A stretch of DNA of 64,000 bases from Hemicentrotus pulcherrimus (lineage: Eukaryota; Echinodermata; Echinoidea; Camarodonta; Strongylocentrotidae). The DNA lies in NCBI GenBank assembly GCA_003118195.1, contig BEXV01000509.1, forward strand, positions 44,040 through 108,039, read 5' to 3'. How positions within the stretch are numbered: the first letter of the stretch is position 1; every line of letters begins with the position of its first letter. Below, one piece after another: positions 1-11,712 of the stretch. Position numbers and translations under genes: made by a program. The notes beneath the pieces are model-generated. The model was given only the letters and a program-made list of their open reading frames with translations, did no database searches and had not been told where the DNA came from.

Positions 1-2285
1 CCAAATATAGGACATCTTACCGACATTCTATCGAACAATCTCTGCAGATATGAGTCATTCTACAAAGAGTCCTGTCTAAGCATAAGTATTATGTCATTAA
101 AGGCTTCTTCCTGTAAGAGTGTAGGCATTACCAACTCATATTAAACTCAGCGCAATAGACAAATTAACAAACTGTCAAAATGCGATCCGTTTCAACTAAT
201 TGACTTATCCCAATAATCCGGTATCCGTTCCTATGCTGTGTTTTTACGAGGCCATATCATGAACATTATTAATTTGGGACGCATCGGCAATATTTCTTGT
301 TGAGATGTTCAAGCTGTTTATTGTATGTGTTTAAAAAAAAAGATGCTTTTTGTAAATGAGATTACATTTCTATATATGGGTAAAAGGATATGCTTAACCC
401 TAGCATTCGTATCACAACACAAATTACGCAACCTTTTGAATGTACTTTAAAACGATTCGTCGAATGGTGTCCTTCGTACTTGTAAACGAATCCTTTGTTT
501 GGTTGATACATATCAAATAGCAATTACGAGACAGGATTCTTTTAAACGATCGTTAATCAGAAGATTAATTGACAATTAAATTAAGAGATTAATGGAAACG
601 TTGCAAAGTCTGTGAGATTAATTAAAGTGATTGGTGATTTACGACGTCGTTGCTTAGAGATCATTGCTATTTCCTGCATCCACAGCTTATAGAGCAGCCT
701 TAAATACAAAATTGGTTTCCTGCTTATTTCCCCCACCACCGCGGCACTAAGGTCCTTAAGTTCGACAAGACATATAACTATATTTGCCACTCTCAACCCA
801 GGCGTAGTAAATAAGAAGTATACATTAAAAGCTTTCAGGTTTATAGTAATGGCTATAAGATAACGACCGTTAAATCATTTACATTTATAGACTTCAATCA
901 AGGGTAAGGGCAAGGAGCTATATAGCACCATGGTAAGGGCGAGACATTACTCTACATTTGCGTCTTTCAACCCAGGTGTAGTGGTGGTATCGGGGTGGTG
1001 TTTCACAAAGATCCTAAGTCGAACTTAACTCTAAGTTGGACTTAAAAGTTATGGAGAGCCATTTGTAGCCTTAAAATGAAATATTTTCAAAAGCAAAAAT
1101 TGAAGTAGTTTAGACTTTTCAAAAATTCCACATCAAGAACATGAAATCTCCCATGATAATAGAAAATATGAATGATTTGAATCAACATCTTATGCCTTTT
1201 AAAATCACTTTTACAAAATACTTTCAAAGATGCGAACGGCTTTCCATAACTGTTAAGTCCAACTTAGAGATAAGTTCAACTTTGGGAAACCCCCCCCCCC
1301 CGGAATGGTATCTTGCCGCGCAATGACAATGACAACGACCTTTAATTCAGTCGAATGATAGCCTTTCATCAAGGGTAATGGCTATGCGTTCATTTCCCTT
1401 TCCACGTTGAGTGACCGGTGCCTGGGGAAAAAAAACCCTCTCGCTTCGAGAAAAAGAGTACCATGACAAAACAACTTCTATAGCAAGGCCTGTTCTTAGA
1501 GTTAAAAACTGTGTCTAGCATAGGCAACCTTTATCATTTACGTCGAATTGTGAGGAGCTGGGACCTATTCCTAAAATAAGTAAAGTTTTACGATGTGAGG
1601 AGTGTTTGAAAACGGTCTGGGGATGAGATTAGCTTAAGGATTTGGGATTACACGGTGCGGATCTCTTAGTGGAAAGAGGATTTAAAGAGAGGATTTGGGA
1701 GGAAAACATGGAAGAGGTGTGCCCTGGCTTGACTTACTTCTTCGCTCAGCTTTTCATTTTATGCGTCTAGATAAGAGTTCACGTGACCTACTTTTTCTTT
1801 ATCTATGTTGTTGATTTCATTTATTGGGTTGAACTGTTTTGCTTGTAAGTTTGAACGTGGTATGTAATTATTTCTAACGATATAATTAGCATTGTTTTGT
1901 TCAGTCCTTCTACTTTTTTTTTTTAAAAACTATTATTTTTTCTTCTTATTCTCTATTCCTTATTCTTTCTATGTTTGCTGAGAATTATTTTCCCCCATTC
2001 ATTTTCTTCTTCTCCTCCAAGTTACCTCTCTCCCTGAACTTTTCCATTCTCACGTGGTACATGCATGAGCTTTATTTTTTCTTCTCTAATCTTTCTTCCG
2101 GTCCCTTTTACTATCTCTCCCTAAACATTTTTTATTCAACTTCCTGCTAGCTTGGTGGCAAGTGAATCACACAACAGAATACAAAAACCATTATCACGGT
2201 CATGTATTACAAACTCTATGTGCTCTTAACTAGTCATTTTCATAATTTATGTCATTAACTGACCATTGCTTTCTTCTAACCACAG
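1..2285 (+). other. Upstream/intron sequence of gene 1
   Basis: No convincing exon. Holds the MITE at 999-1292 and, at about 890-998, a segment (acatttgcgtctttcaaccc) resembling the SINE core seen at 33.65 kb. Probably an intron, because the exon at 2286 starts mid-codon. Confidence 0.4.
999..1292. mobile_element. Inverted-repeat MITE
   Basis: The left end (gtttcacaaag ... taagttggacttaaaagtta) is matched in inverse complement by the right end (taactgttaagtccaactta ... ctttgggaaac), giving arms of about 60 bp around a unique middle. No coding capacity. A C homopolymer adjoins the right end. Confidence 0.65.
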
Positions 2286-2349
2286 GCTACCTTGACCAAG
2301 CATCGGATGACACAGAGTATGAGACGGCCTACTCAGATTTCTCGGACAG
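2286..2349 (+). CDS. Gene 1 exon: acidic segment before Ig 1
   Basis: Exon of 64 nt between a ccacag acceptor and a gtaaga donor. It starts with the last two bases of a codon and ends in phase 2 (AG|G, Arg). It encodes an acidic, Tyr-containing segment (DDTEYETAYSDFSDR). This is the most 5' exon I can support, and the sequence before it in the window shows no convincing coding exon. Confidence 0.7.
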
Positions 2350-5300
2350 GTAAGAGTTATTAATATTTTTGTTCCCCAAGTAGACATCAAGAATTGAGGT
2401 TAAAATTACGCTGTAAAATATATTGTCGTAATCATAGCACAAACGTGCGTGTATATAGATCGCGCTTCCCGGTATTAACCTACTGACCTACATGTATTTG
2501 CATGTATTGAAAATCTATATTCATATTTATGTCATTTCCATTTTAGTGTATTTATTTAGCCACTTGGAACATAAATAAATAAGCTTAAGTAGGCCTAAAT
2601 CGATGAAAGATATTTTGTTGAAAGAAATATGCATGTATATAGGAATAATAAAGTAGGCCTACATCCGTAAAAGACGATTTGTTGATAATTTGGTTCCATT
2701 ATAATTATGCATGCATTGTAATGAAACCAATGTAAAAATGAGTAAAAGATTTAATGCATTTTCTAAATCAAAGAAATCACTTGTTAATATATTTTCACCC
2801 AAAGTTTGATCAGTTAAAGAATACACATATATTCCCCGAGAGAATTGTTCTGCTGTCGTTGATATGGTTACAGGGTAGATGAACTAGAGAGGACGCTCGT
2901 CAAAGAAGATGACATGACAGAGCTAGTACAAATGGAGCCTTCTATCCATCATCACTCTCCTCGGTTTCTGATTCGACCAAAGAATGCATCCTGTTTCCAT
3001 GGAGATCGTGCTCGTTTTGTTTGCTGTATAACAGGTGAGTTTCATCTCATGAGACAGGCATTGATTAATTTGTCCTAAATTAATTTTAATTTTCACATAG
3101 CACCAAATTGGATTCCCCTATATAACTGATCTAGTTTTTTTTTTGGCTATATAATTGAAGAAAAAAATATTGGTGTAAATAGCAGTGAGACGAAAGCAAT
3201 GGGAACTCATATAAATGCAATTTCAGTTCAATTGTATTATTCTGGCTGTCCAGAATGAGCATACCTAATGAAAAGAAAATGCCTGATTTTGATACAATAA
3301 CGAAAGTGTCCTATTGAAATAATAAGATGATGTATAGGAGATAAAGTCGGTGAAAAAAATTGAAATGTTATTATAGCTAATTCATTCTTTCTATTAAAAC
3401 CACCTACACATCTGTTTAACAGCATGATCTGCATTTATGATAGGCCTATTGTAAAGTTGATATAAATCATATTTGAATTTTGTTTATTCTTTAGGCTCAC
3501 CCCGACCCGACATCAGCTGGTTTGCCTCAGGTAAAGTGATAAGACCCGAGAGAGACGACCATCTGAAGATCACAGACTATAGCGAAGACAACGATGGCAA
3601 TGCTGGGGATGACACATGCGCGCTGGTGTCCATTCTAGACATCGTCGAAGTCAAGTTGGTGGACACGGGCGAGTACGCATGCGTGGCTATTAACTCGCAG
3701 GGTCAAGCATTCTGTTCCGCTCAACTCAATGTCGAGGCACCAGGTAGGTCACATGACAGCATGGAAACAAAACATTAATTCATACATGTATGAAGACAAC
3801 TGACGATTAAATGCAACTAACTTCTACTATGATTTAATAACTTTGATTTTGATTGTGCATGTTAACTAGATAAAGAGTAGAAAGTAAAACTAATGGGATA
3901 CCTTGTAGTTTACTTTAGGCCTCTAATATCGATCCTTTATTTTTTCTAGTTCTACGGACGATGAAATTGCCATTGCACATGCAAATATGATTCTTAGCTT
4001 TGCCTGAACCTCCTTTGTATTTATAACATTTGTGTTCCAAGATCCTGGACTGGCTGTACAATCCACGAGAGATGAAAATGACAGGTGAGTCTACATCTTC
4101 TCATTCTCAATTGCAGTTTGATTAGTTCAATATATAATCTTCTAAATGCCAGTTTGCAATCTTGAGAAATAAATATTCAATTGTATCTACTTTTTAAAAT
4201 CGGAACGGTTAAAAAAAAGATATGGAGATAAAATTGTTATAAGGACGTTGATACAGTAGGTATGAAGATAAAGAGGATTAGGATGAGAGAGAGACAGAGA
4301 CAGAGACAGAGACAGAGTGAGATATGGGTAGTGTGGTAGGGGGATTGGAACGGATGATTGGTTGATGGTTATGCAGGGAGAAATCATTGATATAAAATAT
4401 TTAACATTGTTTATATAGCTTTATTTATTCATGTCGAAGGGATGCCAGATGCAATGTAAAAACAAATGCATGTTCCTTCATAATATTGTCATTTGATGTT
4501 TTAAACAGGTTGCCTGACGAACCTAAAATCGAGACATCAAAGAAGAACCTCGCCAACACTGAATCAAACCTACAGGACCAAGTACACATCTCATCAGCAT
4601 CACTTCCGAGACAAAAGGTCCAAGCCCTTGTAGGATCAAAGGCATCTTTCTTCTGCCCTGTTGAAGGTAAACATGGAAAAAGTCGACGGAAATGTGTTTT
4701 CCTACTTTGTTCACGTTCGTATGTATGATGATCATGGACAAATACCTTTGTAGACAAAATCACAAGACATTTCGTTACAGTCATGTTCAATGTTTCGTTG
4801 CATATCGAGACACCTTTAATAAAACCATGAATAAACTCCATGATAAAATGCAGATGCAAATGAAGACTGATTAGTTGACTACAGTAATATAAATTTCCAC
4901 TTTCAATTTATTTTCGCTTTGGCCAGTTGTTAATAGACGTTTCATTTAAAAAAATCCATACTCCTCTTTTCGAAAGAGGATATTTACGACTATACTAGAA
5001 AGAATATAGTCTTGGAGAGACAGACATAGTGGGCATGTCATTATAATTTGTATATCAGATATAGGTTGGAAGATGGTTTGCATAATCTCTTCTTTGGTCT
5101 GTTTTTCTAATTCATTATTTTATAATTAAATTCTTTAATCCAAGGTGAGCCATTTCCAGACGTGAAATGGTTTAAAGATGACATCCTCATCACATGTAAC
5201 CATGGTGATGACCGCATCACTATTAGAGTCGAAGGTTGTATCCACTGTCTTCACATCCGGGACATCTCGCTCTCTGATGCGGGTACATATGTCTGTAGTG

Positions 5301-7827
5301 CCGCCAATGATAATGGGATGGTGCTTTGTGTCAGCCTCTTGGAAGTGCAAGGTATACACATTCTTCTTGTTTGGTGTTTGACCTCTCTCAGCCTCCATAA
5401 ACTCAAGATAAAGTATTGTATGAACTTCTAGACATAACTCTACTTTCTTGAAAAAACCCTCAAGCCTGGCCACTCTTTGGCAAACCTTAACTCACCAACG
5501 TTTCATGCTCAACAAATAATTAGTATATAATACCATTGGTTAGGAATAAATATTTACCAGCCGATGACAGAAATTCACAAAGAATGATGATTTGAAACAT
5601 GAGTGTCCTCACGTCTGACATTTCTAATGAGGAAAATTATATTTGCGATATCTGTAAAACATTTGTTTGATTTTATTTTCCAGAATCTTCAGGATTGACA
5701 GAAGGAAATCAGCATGTGAAACAGCGCACTCCGATGTTGGTGATTACAGAGCCTGCAATGTTCAGACAGTCTACCAGAGAACCTGAATCCGTCGTATCAC
5801 CCAAAACCGGTAACGAGGAGACAGTTGTTCCCTTCGATGATTTAAATTCACTAAACTCTGATAACCCAAACCATAGCAACAGGATCAGCTTCGACGAAGA
5901 TGGGATGAGGACGGTTAGGAAAGACACTGTAAAAGATACAAGTAACAGTCCTCTAAGAAACTCAGGTGGGATAAACGACGGAAATACTGATGAAATCCTA
6001 AGCTCAGTTTTGTCGAAGTATGGTCCTAGAGAATCCCAACAGAGTATCTGCGATGATAGATTAAGTGTTGCCAGCAATGATGGAGTGACGTGTAAGGAAT
6101 CAAACAGCTCGGAGACTTATGCATCGGCAGAAGGGCCGCCAAGTGATGATAATAAGCAAACTAAGAACAAAGTCTCAGCAGGCACATTTACCTCTGAAGG
6201 TGACAGTCTTACCGAGCCTAAACATCATAAAGGCTCTAAGCGGAGATCGTCCCGTCGCAATCATGTCAAGTCACCAACAAAACTCAACAATTCCCTGTCA
6301 CCAGCAGATAAAGACATCACTGAATTCGCTGATATAGACGACGTTAATAGTCTGACGAGAAGTAAATCCTCTAGAAAAAAGCGGTCGTCTAGTCGGAGAA
6401 AGAAATCTCCCATGCATTCTAAGAATGTAGAAAGGGTTCGCTTAGATCTTGAAAAGGCCGAGGAGCTTACTGAGAAAGTTGATTCCTGTCTGGACATCAT
6501 CGATGACCTGCTGACCCTGACATCTTATGATGAGAATGAAAATGAGACAGAAGAAAAGTTACGCCAAAAGTTGGACACACTGGTTCACAAATTCGGTGAC
6601 TCAGAATCAGATGCAGGAAGCTTGAGCTCCAGAAGGAGTACACCTTCTCATCGCAGAAAAGAAAGGTTAAGGAAGGTAGATCTTTTACATATGTCAGACA
6701 GCAATGGAGAATATCTGGATGGATCTGATGTGAATATAAATGTATCCAGGATTCATAGTAATGGTAATATCTGGGGGCAGTGCAGTCTTGAGGATTCACT
6801 GAAGGTAATGTCTGAACTAGTGGGAAATATATCAATGACTGTACGCGATCCAGGGTTGGAAGCTGATGGTTTTGCCCGTGCCAATCCAGCAGAACCCGTC
6901 ATTAATGGTCAAGAGACAAATTTGAACAATAACAACAGCATTGATAGGAAAGTAATATCTGATACGGGTCTGTTCACTGGGCATAAAGTCAAAAGAACAC
7001 CGCTTCGTGATCTGTTAAAGCATAGTTTGTTCAGCCAAGATTTAATGACGACAAGACTTCGTCGTAGGCCTCTACCTGTTACAAAATCACTAGACTCCAT
7101 AGATGATACTACTCACATTCCTCGCAGCTCTGATGGAAGCCGGAGACACAGTTTGGGTAGTCTGTATGCACCTAGATTAACACGACCATCGCGACATCCT
7201 CTTTTGAGGACCTTGTCGATAAGGAGACGCAATCGTAATCATTCAACAGACTCGTCTTCAAGCGACGATGACATTTCTGAAAGGCTTCAAGGTAGGACCA
7301 TTGCCCTTCGTCCTAAACCACTGGACAATGGACAAACATCCGACGATTGCCCATCTCACGCAGAATCCTCCGATTCACTGACAGTCCACCTGGAAGATAA
7401 ATTCCAACAGTTTCCCGATGGCGACAGACTGTCTTCTCCAACCGGTTTTGGAGACAGCGATTTCAGTTTAGAAGAACACAGCATACCTGATCCTCCAAGT
7501 AGAACACGGCTATCCGATGATGGGGATTCCATATCTGGTACAGGGGGTTTATCGGAACATGCAGCTGACCAAAGTGCGCCTGATTTGTTTAACGGTACTA
7601 TTGTTGGGAAAGCATCAACCGCGGATCAGCACAAAAGGCACAATATAGACCAAAGTGAAAATCAATCAAAACGATGTATTGATACAGACTTCGGTTCTCA
7701 ACATGAAAATACTATCGGAGACTCATCGAAAGTAGTTCATGAGGACCAAGTATCACAGAATGGCGGGAAATGTATATCGAAAGAAGACGTAGAGACACAT
7801 AGGGTACTCGAGGAGATCGGTTCATAA
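2286..7827 (+). CDS. Gene 1: Ig-domain cytoskeletal protein with long Ser/Arg-rich C-terminal tail (5' partial)
   Basis: Seven exons join in frame: 2286-2349, 2874-3034, 3495-3743, 4042-4084, 4509-4666, 5145-5351 and 5684-7827, giving 1007 residues and a TAA stop. The first visible exon starts mid-codon, so the 5' end lies upstream. Residues about 1-47 are acidic (DDTEYETAYSDFSDR). Ig domain 1 is about residues 48-156 (Cys in FVCC, Trp in DISWF, DTGEYACVA F-strand). Ig domain 2 is about 201-292 (Cys in FFCPV, Trp in VKWFKDD, DAGTYVCSA). Residues 294-1007 are disordered-looking, rich in Ser, Asp and Arg, with two basic Ser/Arg patches and one Leu/Glu-rich helical stretch. The Ig domains are I-set, as in titin, MLCK, palladin and obscurin families; I cannot name an orthologue. 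A cytoskeletal or sarcomeric role is inferred from domain type and neighbours. Splice sites are all GT-AG and phases are mostly 1, as usual for Ig modules. Confidence 0.82.
2874..3034 (+). CDS. Gene 1 exon: start of Ig domain 1
   Basis: Joins in phase 2 to the preceding exon and ends in phase 1 (G|GC, Gly). It encodes an acidic linker and the A-B strands of Ig 1, including PRFLIRPKN and the B-strand Cys in ARFVCC. Acceptor is ttacag and donor gtgagt. Confidence 0.82.
3495..3743 (+). CDS. Gene 1 exon: rest of Ig domain 1
   Basis: Encodes the C to G strands of an I-set Ig: SPRPDISWF with the core Trp, then VDTGEYACVAINSQG with the F-strand Tyr-x-Cys motif, and QLNVEAP. A Ser/Asp/Asn-rich insertion (SEDNDGNAGDD) lengthens the D-E region compared with an ordinary I-set domain. 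Phase 1 on both sides; acceptor tctttag, donor gtaggt. Confidence 0.9.
4042..4084 (+). CDS. Gene 1 microexon: inter-Ig linker
   Basis: A 43-nt exon (acceptor ttccaag, donor gtgagt) that keeps the frame between phase 1 and phase 2 and encodes DPGLAVQSTRDEND. Because it converts phase, skipping it would break the frame, so it is probably constitutive. Support comes from both splice sites plus phase agreement with both neighbours. Confidence 0.65.
4260..4320. repeat. (GA/GACA)n microsatellite in a gene 1 intron
   Basis: gagagacagagacagagaca tract between the 4042-4084 and 4509-4666 exons. Confidence 0.85.
4509..4666 (+). CDS. Gene 1 exon: linker and start of Ig domain 2
   Basis: Acceptor aaacag, donor gtaaac; phase 2 in, phase 1 out. 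It encodes a Lys/Ser/Gln-rich linker followed by the A-B strands of Ig 2 (KVQALVGSKASFFCPVEG) with the B-strand Cys. Confidence 0.8.
5145..5351 (+). CDS. Gene 1 exon: rest of Ig domain 2
   Basis: Phase 1 on both sides, acceptor atccaag, donor gtatac. It encodes PFPDVKWFKDD (core Trp), then SLSDAGTYVCSAANDNG (F-strand Tyr-x-Cys) and a G strand ending LLEVQ. A classical I-set C-terminal half with several extra Cys residues (GCIHC). Confidence 0.9.
5684..7827 (+). CDS. Gene 1 terminal exon: 714-residue Ser/Arg-rich tail
   Basis: A single open exon of 2144 nt beginning after a strong acceptor (tttattttccag) and ending at TAA 7825-7827. No known globular domain is recognisable. Visible features: two basic Ser/Arg clusters (about 6231-6284, GSKRRSSRR; and 6358-6423, SRKKRSSSRRKKS), a Leu/Glu/Asp helical stretch at about 6430-6590 (LDLEKAEELTEKVDS), and several R-x-x-S motifs such as RRHS, RRSS and RTLS that resemble sites for basophilic kinases (inference). 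The frame is uninterrupted over more than 2 kb in AT-rich DNA, which strongly supports coding. Confidence 0.88.
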
Positions 7828-8820
7828 TACCAAAGCCAAAGAAGTGGACGATGGAGATGATCCTCCCGATAGTATAATTGATATATCCAGAAATGATGTT
7901 TTTAGTTCTGGTGTTAGGCCATATTCGACAGATATATAGATTGGACCTTAAGACCTAACCATACTGCCTTGTACTTCAGTGCACTTATCGTAAACTCTTT
8001 CATATGGAATGAGATACATGTTGTGTCTTGGAAACAGTGCAATATTTCTAACATAAACCAATAGGATTGGTACATCTTATCAAACAAATACTTTTCTCAG
8101 TGGTGCAATAGTGAAATCCAATTGACTTTCGAGTAGTTCATCTTCATAGGACTTTCTATCAGCAGACAGGAAATTACAATTAAGAATCTGCCAGTATGAC
8201 TGGCTTTGCTTCATGTGTGTTCAGAATTATCTTAGGAGGAGGGTGCTAGAACATTATAACTTTTTGAAATAGTGTCATCTAGGATCAAATAAGATATCAG
8301 GATGTTTTCGAAGATGATTTCAAGAGTGAACTTTCTAGCAAGAGGCTTCTGATATCGCTTGCAGTGAGATGACCAGTTAAAATCCAGCAGAGCTACCCAG
8401 TAGTTCATGTTTGACTATTCACCCTTTCTCTAACGGCAATCAGTCTTTGGTGATTGATATTTCTCAATCGGATGCAGTGGCACCATGACAAGGTTAGTAC
8501 TATTGTCATTCGATCATTATTACTTCTGTATTATTTTTCACCTGGCCTAATTAATAGAGCAGGTGGCAGTGTACAATATTCTCTTCCGTATGTGTAAATA
8601 ATATTATGTTTTTCATTGCTTCATTATTATAATAACGATAACTTATATTAATAAACGATGTATGAATGTATGCTAACGAGGATGAACCGCTGGTCTCCTT
8701 GGCCTGTGGGAACATGAAATCAATCCACAACTCATTCGGGCTGAAGTGATTGGGCGCCCCCTGTAGGTAGAATTCGAAAAGTGATCTCGAGGACGGGAAA
8801 ACATGATGTAGTAATAAACT
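7828..8820 (+). other. Probable 3' UTR of gene 1
   Basis: Non-coding sequence after the gene 1 stop. Canonical AATAAA hexamers occur at 8650-8655 and 8813-8818, with a further one near 9095. Which of them is used cannot be told without transcripts. Confidence 0.4.
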
Positions 8821-9239
8821 TATAACCTCTTGGTATCAAGTAATAATTTACAGGGTTTGTTTATTCCTTGTTAATGTTTCAAGTTTTCAATAGGTTCAAT
8901 TCTTTCTTAACAAAGGATTCCATGATAATTTTTTTGTACTCAATTTCTTATCCTGCGAGTTATTTTCAAAGTTTAAAACCGCCATTTATTTTTTAAACAT
9001 CAGAAGTCTAAATTTAACTCTCAATCTACGAAGAGGGCGCAGGAAATAATCATTCTCTGCCCATGTTCAGTTAAAACTGATACTATTTGTTTCAAAATAA
9101 AGCAATAAACAATCATGCGCTGGCATTGACTAGACGAGAGCTGATGCAACGTGTCAAGTAGAAATGTATGTTGACGATATTCAGAGGGTTAATGTTCATT
9201 GATCAGATTTCAAGAAACGTTAAAATGTAAAACAACGAC

Positions 9240-9295
9240 AGGGTGAGTAAGAGAGAAAGATAGCGGTATAGAGTGAGTGAGAGTGAGAGAAGGGT

Positions 9296-9328
<33 letters not shown>

Positions 9329-9331
9329 AAT

Positions 9332-9365
<34 letters not shown>

Positions 9366-9366
9366 T
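9240..9366. repeat. (GA)n microsatellite
   Basis: Imperfect GA-rich tract with long GAGAGA runs, in the 3' flank of gene 1. Confidence 0.9.
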
Positions 9367-11589
9367 GGGGAGTAAATTGGCACTGTTTATAACTCATCAG
9401 TTTTTCAAAAAGTGTTCCTTCAGCAAGAATTACCCCCAATTAGACTAACAAATAATATGTGAACTTTATACAGTGGATATGAGACCCTAATACAACCTGA
9501 CATCTCCTTTCAGATCCGATTCTATCAAACGAGCCACTCCGTCATTCCATATTTGGTATTTAAATCGACGCTCGTGCTAATTCTTATCCCATACTTCATG
9601 TTATGTGTCTCGTGTAGGCTCCCTGTAATACGGAGAAGGTCGTTGACCTCGCAGCTTGGATAGTTATCAAAGCTGAGTGGAATTTTGTAAGATGTCAGGA
9701 GTAATCAATTTCATCTTTTGTTTGTTTCTTATATTAGTCGTGTGGAGTGATATTTTTCTTAAAGCGTAAGGAAATCACCTGGCATTCTTTGAAATGGCTG
9801 GAAGATGCATTCCGCACTATGAAATTGTCATGCACTCGAAATTATTTGTTACTAAATTTGTTTTCACGTCCAGGAAAAGTTGGTATTGTTTCAAAATATA
9901 GTAAAAAGAAAGATGTCAAATGGAGCCTTTTATTTTCTTTATTTACTTTGGACACCATAGGCAAACTAGATAAGACAAGGCAGAAGATGGCCAAACATTA
10001 CTTACATCGATATTGATTTACCTTTTTAAAAAAATAACTTATGGTATCCGTATGCCTCCAGTGTGAAGGCGTTCGAGCGTTGATTAAAGTAAACTATGTC
10101 TATGCCCAACTTCTGTTTACGACCGCGTATACTCAAAGTTCGAAGAGTTCATAAGAAAAATGATAACACCAACAATTATTAAAAGAAGAATGTCAAAAAT
10201 GTAAGGGGGAAATGATAAGATGTAACGTGAAAAAAAAATTATTGCAAGTGAAAAATCATAAAAAGGGCGTGGGGCCAATGTAATGATAAACGATGCTACC
10301 AGTATTAATTCCCGTAATGAATATGATTCATCAGTTAGGTCCAGGGACCCTAATATATGTCACTTCCATGTAATAGGTCATATATTACTAAAGCGCGACA
10401 TTTGTCATAGCCCTTTTACCATCTAGGTGCGACACCCCTAACCTACAATTTGCATCCAGGGCCTAGCTACCAGTACTACTCGCTCTATCCATGGACCTAT
10501 CAGACTTACTTTGGTTTGGAGCCTGGAACTTTAGCCAGGGCGATGGTAGACAGCAGTGAGCCTATCTACGACTGCACTATTCGTATTGCACCCAGGAGGT
10601 GGAAGCGGGTCGGATAGCACTGTTCTATCTATATATGGTAATGTTTCTCCCATCACCGTAGGCGCCTCGTTGGACATATAAGGACGTGATTTGGCTCCTC
10701 CACCCGCTCCACCGAACCCCTGGATGCGGGATGGTCACACAGGGCGCCCTATCACCCATCTTCCTTAGGGATCTTCTCAGAAGTTTTGACCATGGCTCGA
10801 GCGGCTTCATTTCACCGGCCTGGCTTGAAGGTGTTTGTTCGACACCAGCTTGGTCTCACTGCAGAGTGATGAGATGAAGTTATGTGCTTTCTCTACATCG
10901 TGATGTAGTATGAATGGGTTCAACTTCAGTGTACATAAACGGGGAGGTACCTTTGTAAATATAAAAAAAGTTTTTAAAACCTTGGAATACAATGATATTT
11001 TAAATTAAGGGACTTTTAACGTGGGTTTAATGATGAAGAACAAAACATGAGTATGTCAATATAAACCAATGGAAACGTCTGTGTTTGATAATAAGATCAT
11101 CACGAAGGCAATATTTAGATACATTTTCTGAGATTGTTTAGTATCTGTATTTTATGACGAAGGTATTTTCAAGGTTTGTCAACTAATACAAAATAGATGA
11201 CTCCCCTTTAATACACTTCAAGACCTTGATAAACGCCCCCAAAATAGGATAATTTCAAATCATACTCTTTGATTCTTTATAAACTTCTTCTATGACCAAC
11301 CACATATGTCATATCAATTTCCATAAAGTAAGGGTGAAACTGGAAAGCTCTGACTAAATACATTTAACTGTAATTGTAGTATGTATTATGCGTGTATTTT
11401 AGAATCATTTTTAGGACCAACTTCAGAGAAAGAAATTTATTACTATTCCCACTTTCATAGAAGTTTTAATTTAAACTACTAACATGGCTAGTAGGCTTAT
11501 TATTTCTCCTTTTTTTTCTACCATCGACGATATATTTCGGTTTCTTTATTTGTTATTTCTAAATTTGAAATTCAACTCGAAATTGCATC

Positions 11590-11690
11590 CTGGGCCCCGT
11601 CGTATAAAACTTACCATTGATGGTAACTTTGCAATCAATGGCATCTAGCATGGTAACAGCGCTTAACGGCCAATCAAAATCAANTCATAT
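11590..11690 (+). repeat. Dispersed-repeat fragment
   Basis: Begins gggccccgtcgtataaaact and continues with internally repetitive attgatggtaactttgcaatc and catggtaacagcgc. The style resembles the end of an inverted-repeat element, but only one end is present, perhaps because the palindrome at 11713 inserted close by. Not identified to family. Confidence 0.35.
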
Positions 11691-11712
11691 AAATATATAT
11701 ATATATATATAT

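Noticed and set aside
1141..1326. 61-codon plus-strand open frame
   Set aside because: It lies inside the inverted-repeat MITE, ends in a C homopolymer and has no protein-like features.
9747..10016. 89-codon plus-strand open frame after gene 1
   Set aside because: AT-rich, Lys/Phe-rich translation without a domain or promoter context.
10430..10870. GC-richer block with short open frames on both strands
   Set aside because: No domain, inverted repeat or repeat family recognised; left as unassigned sequence.
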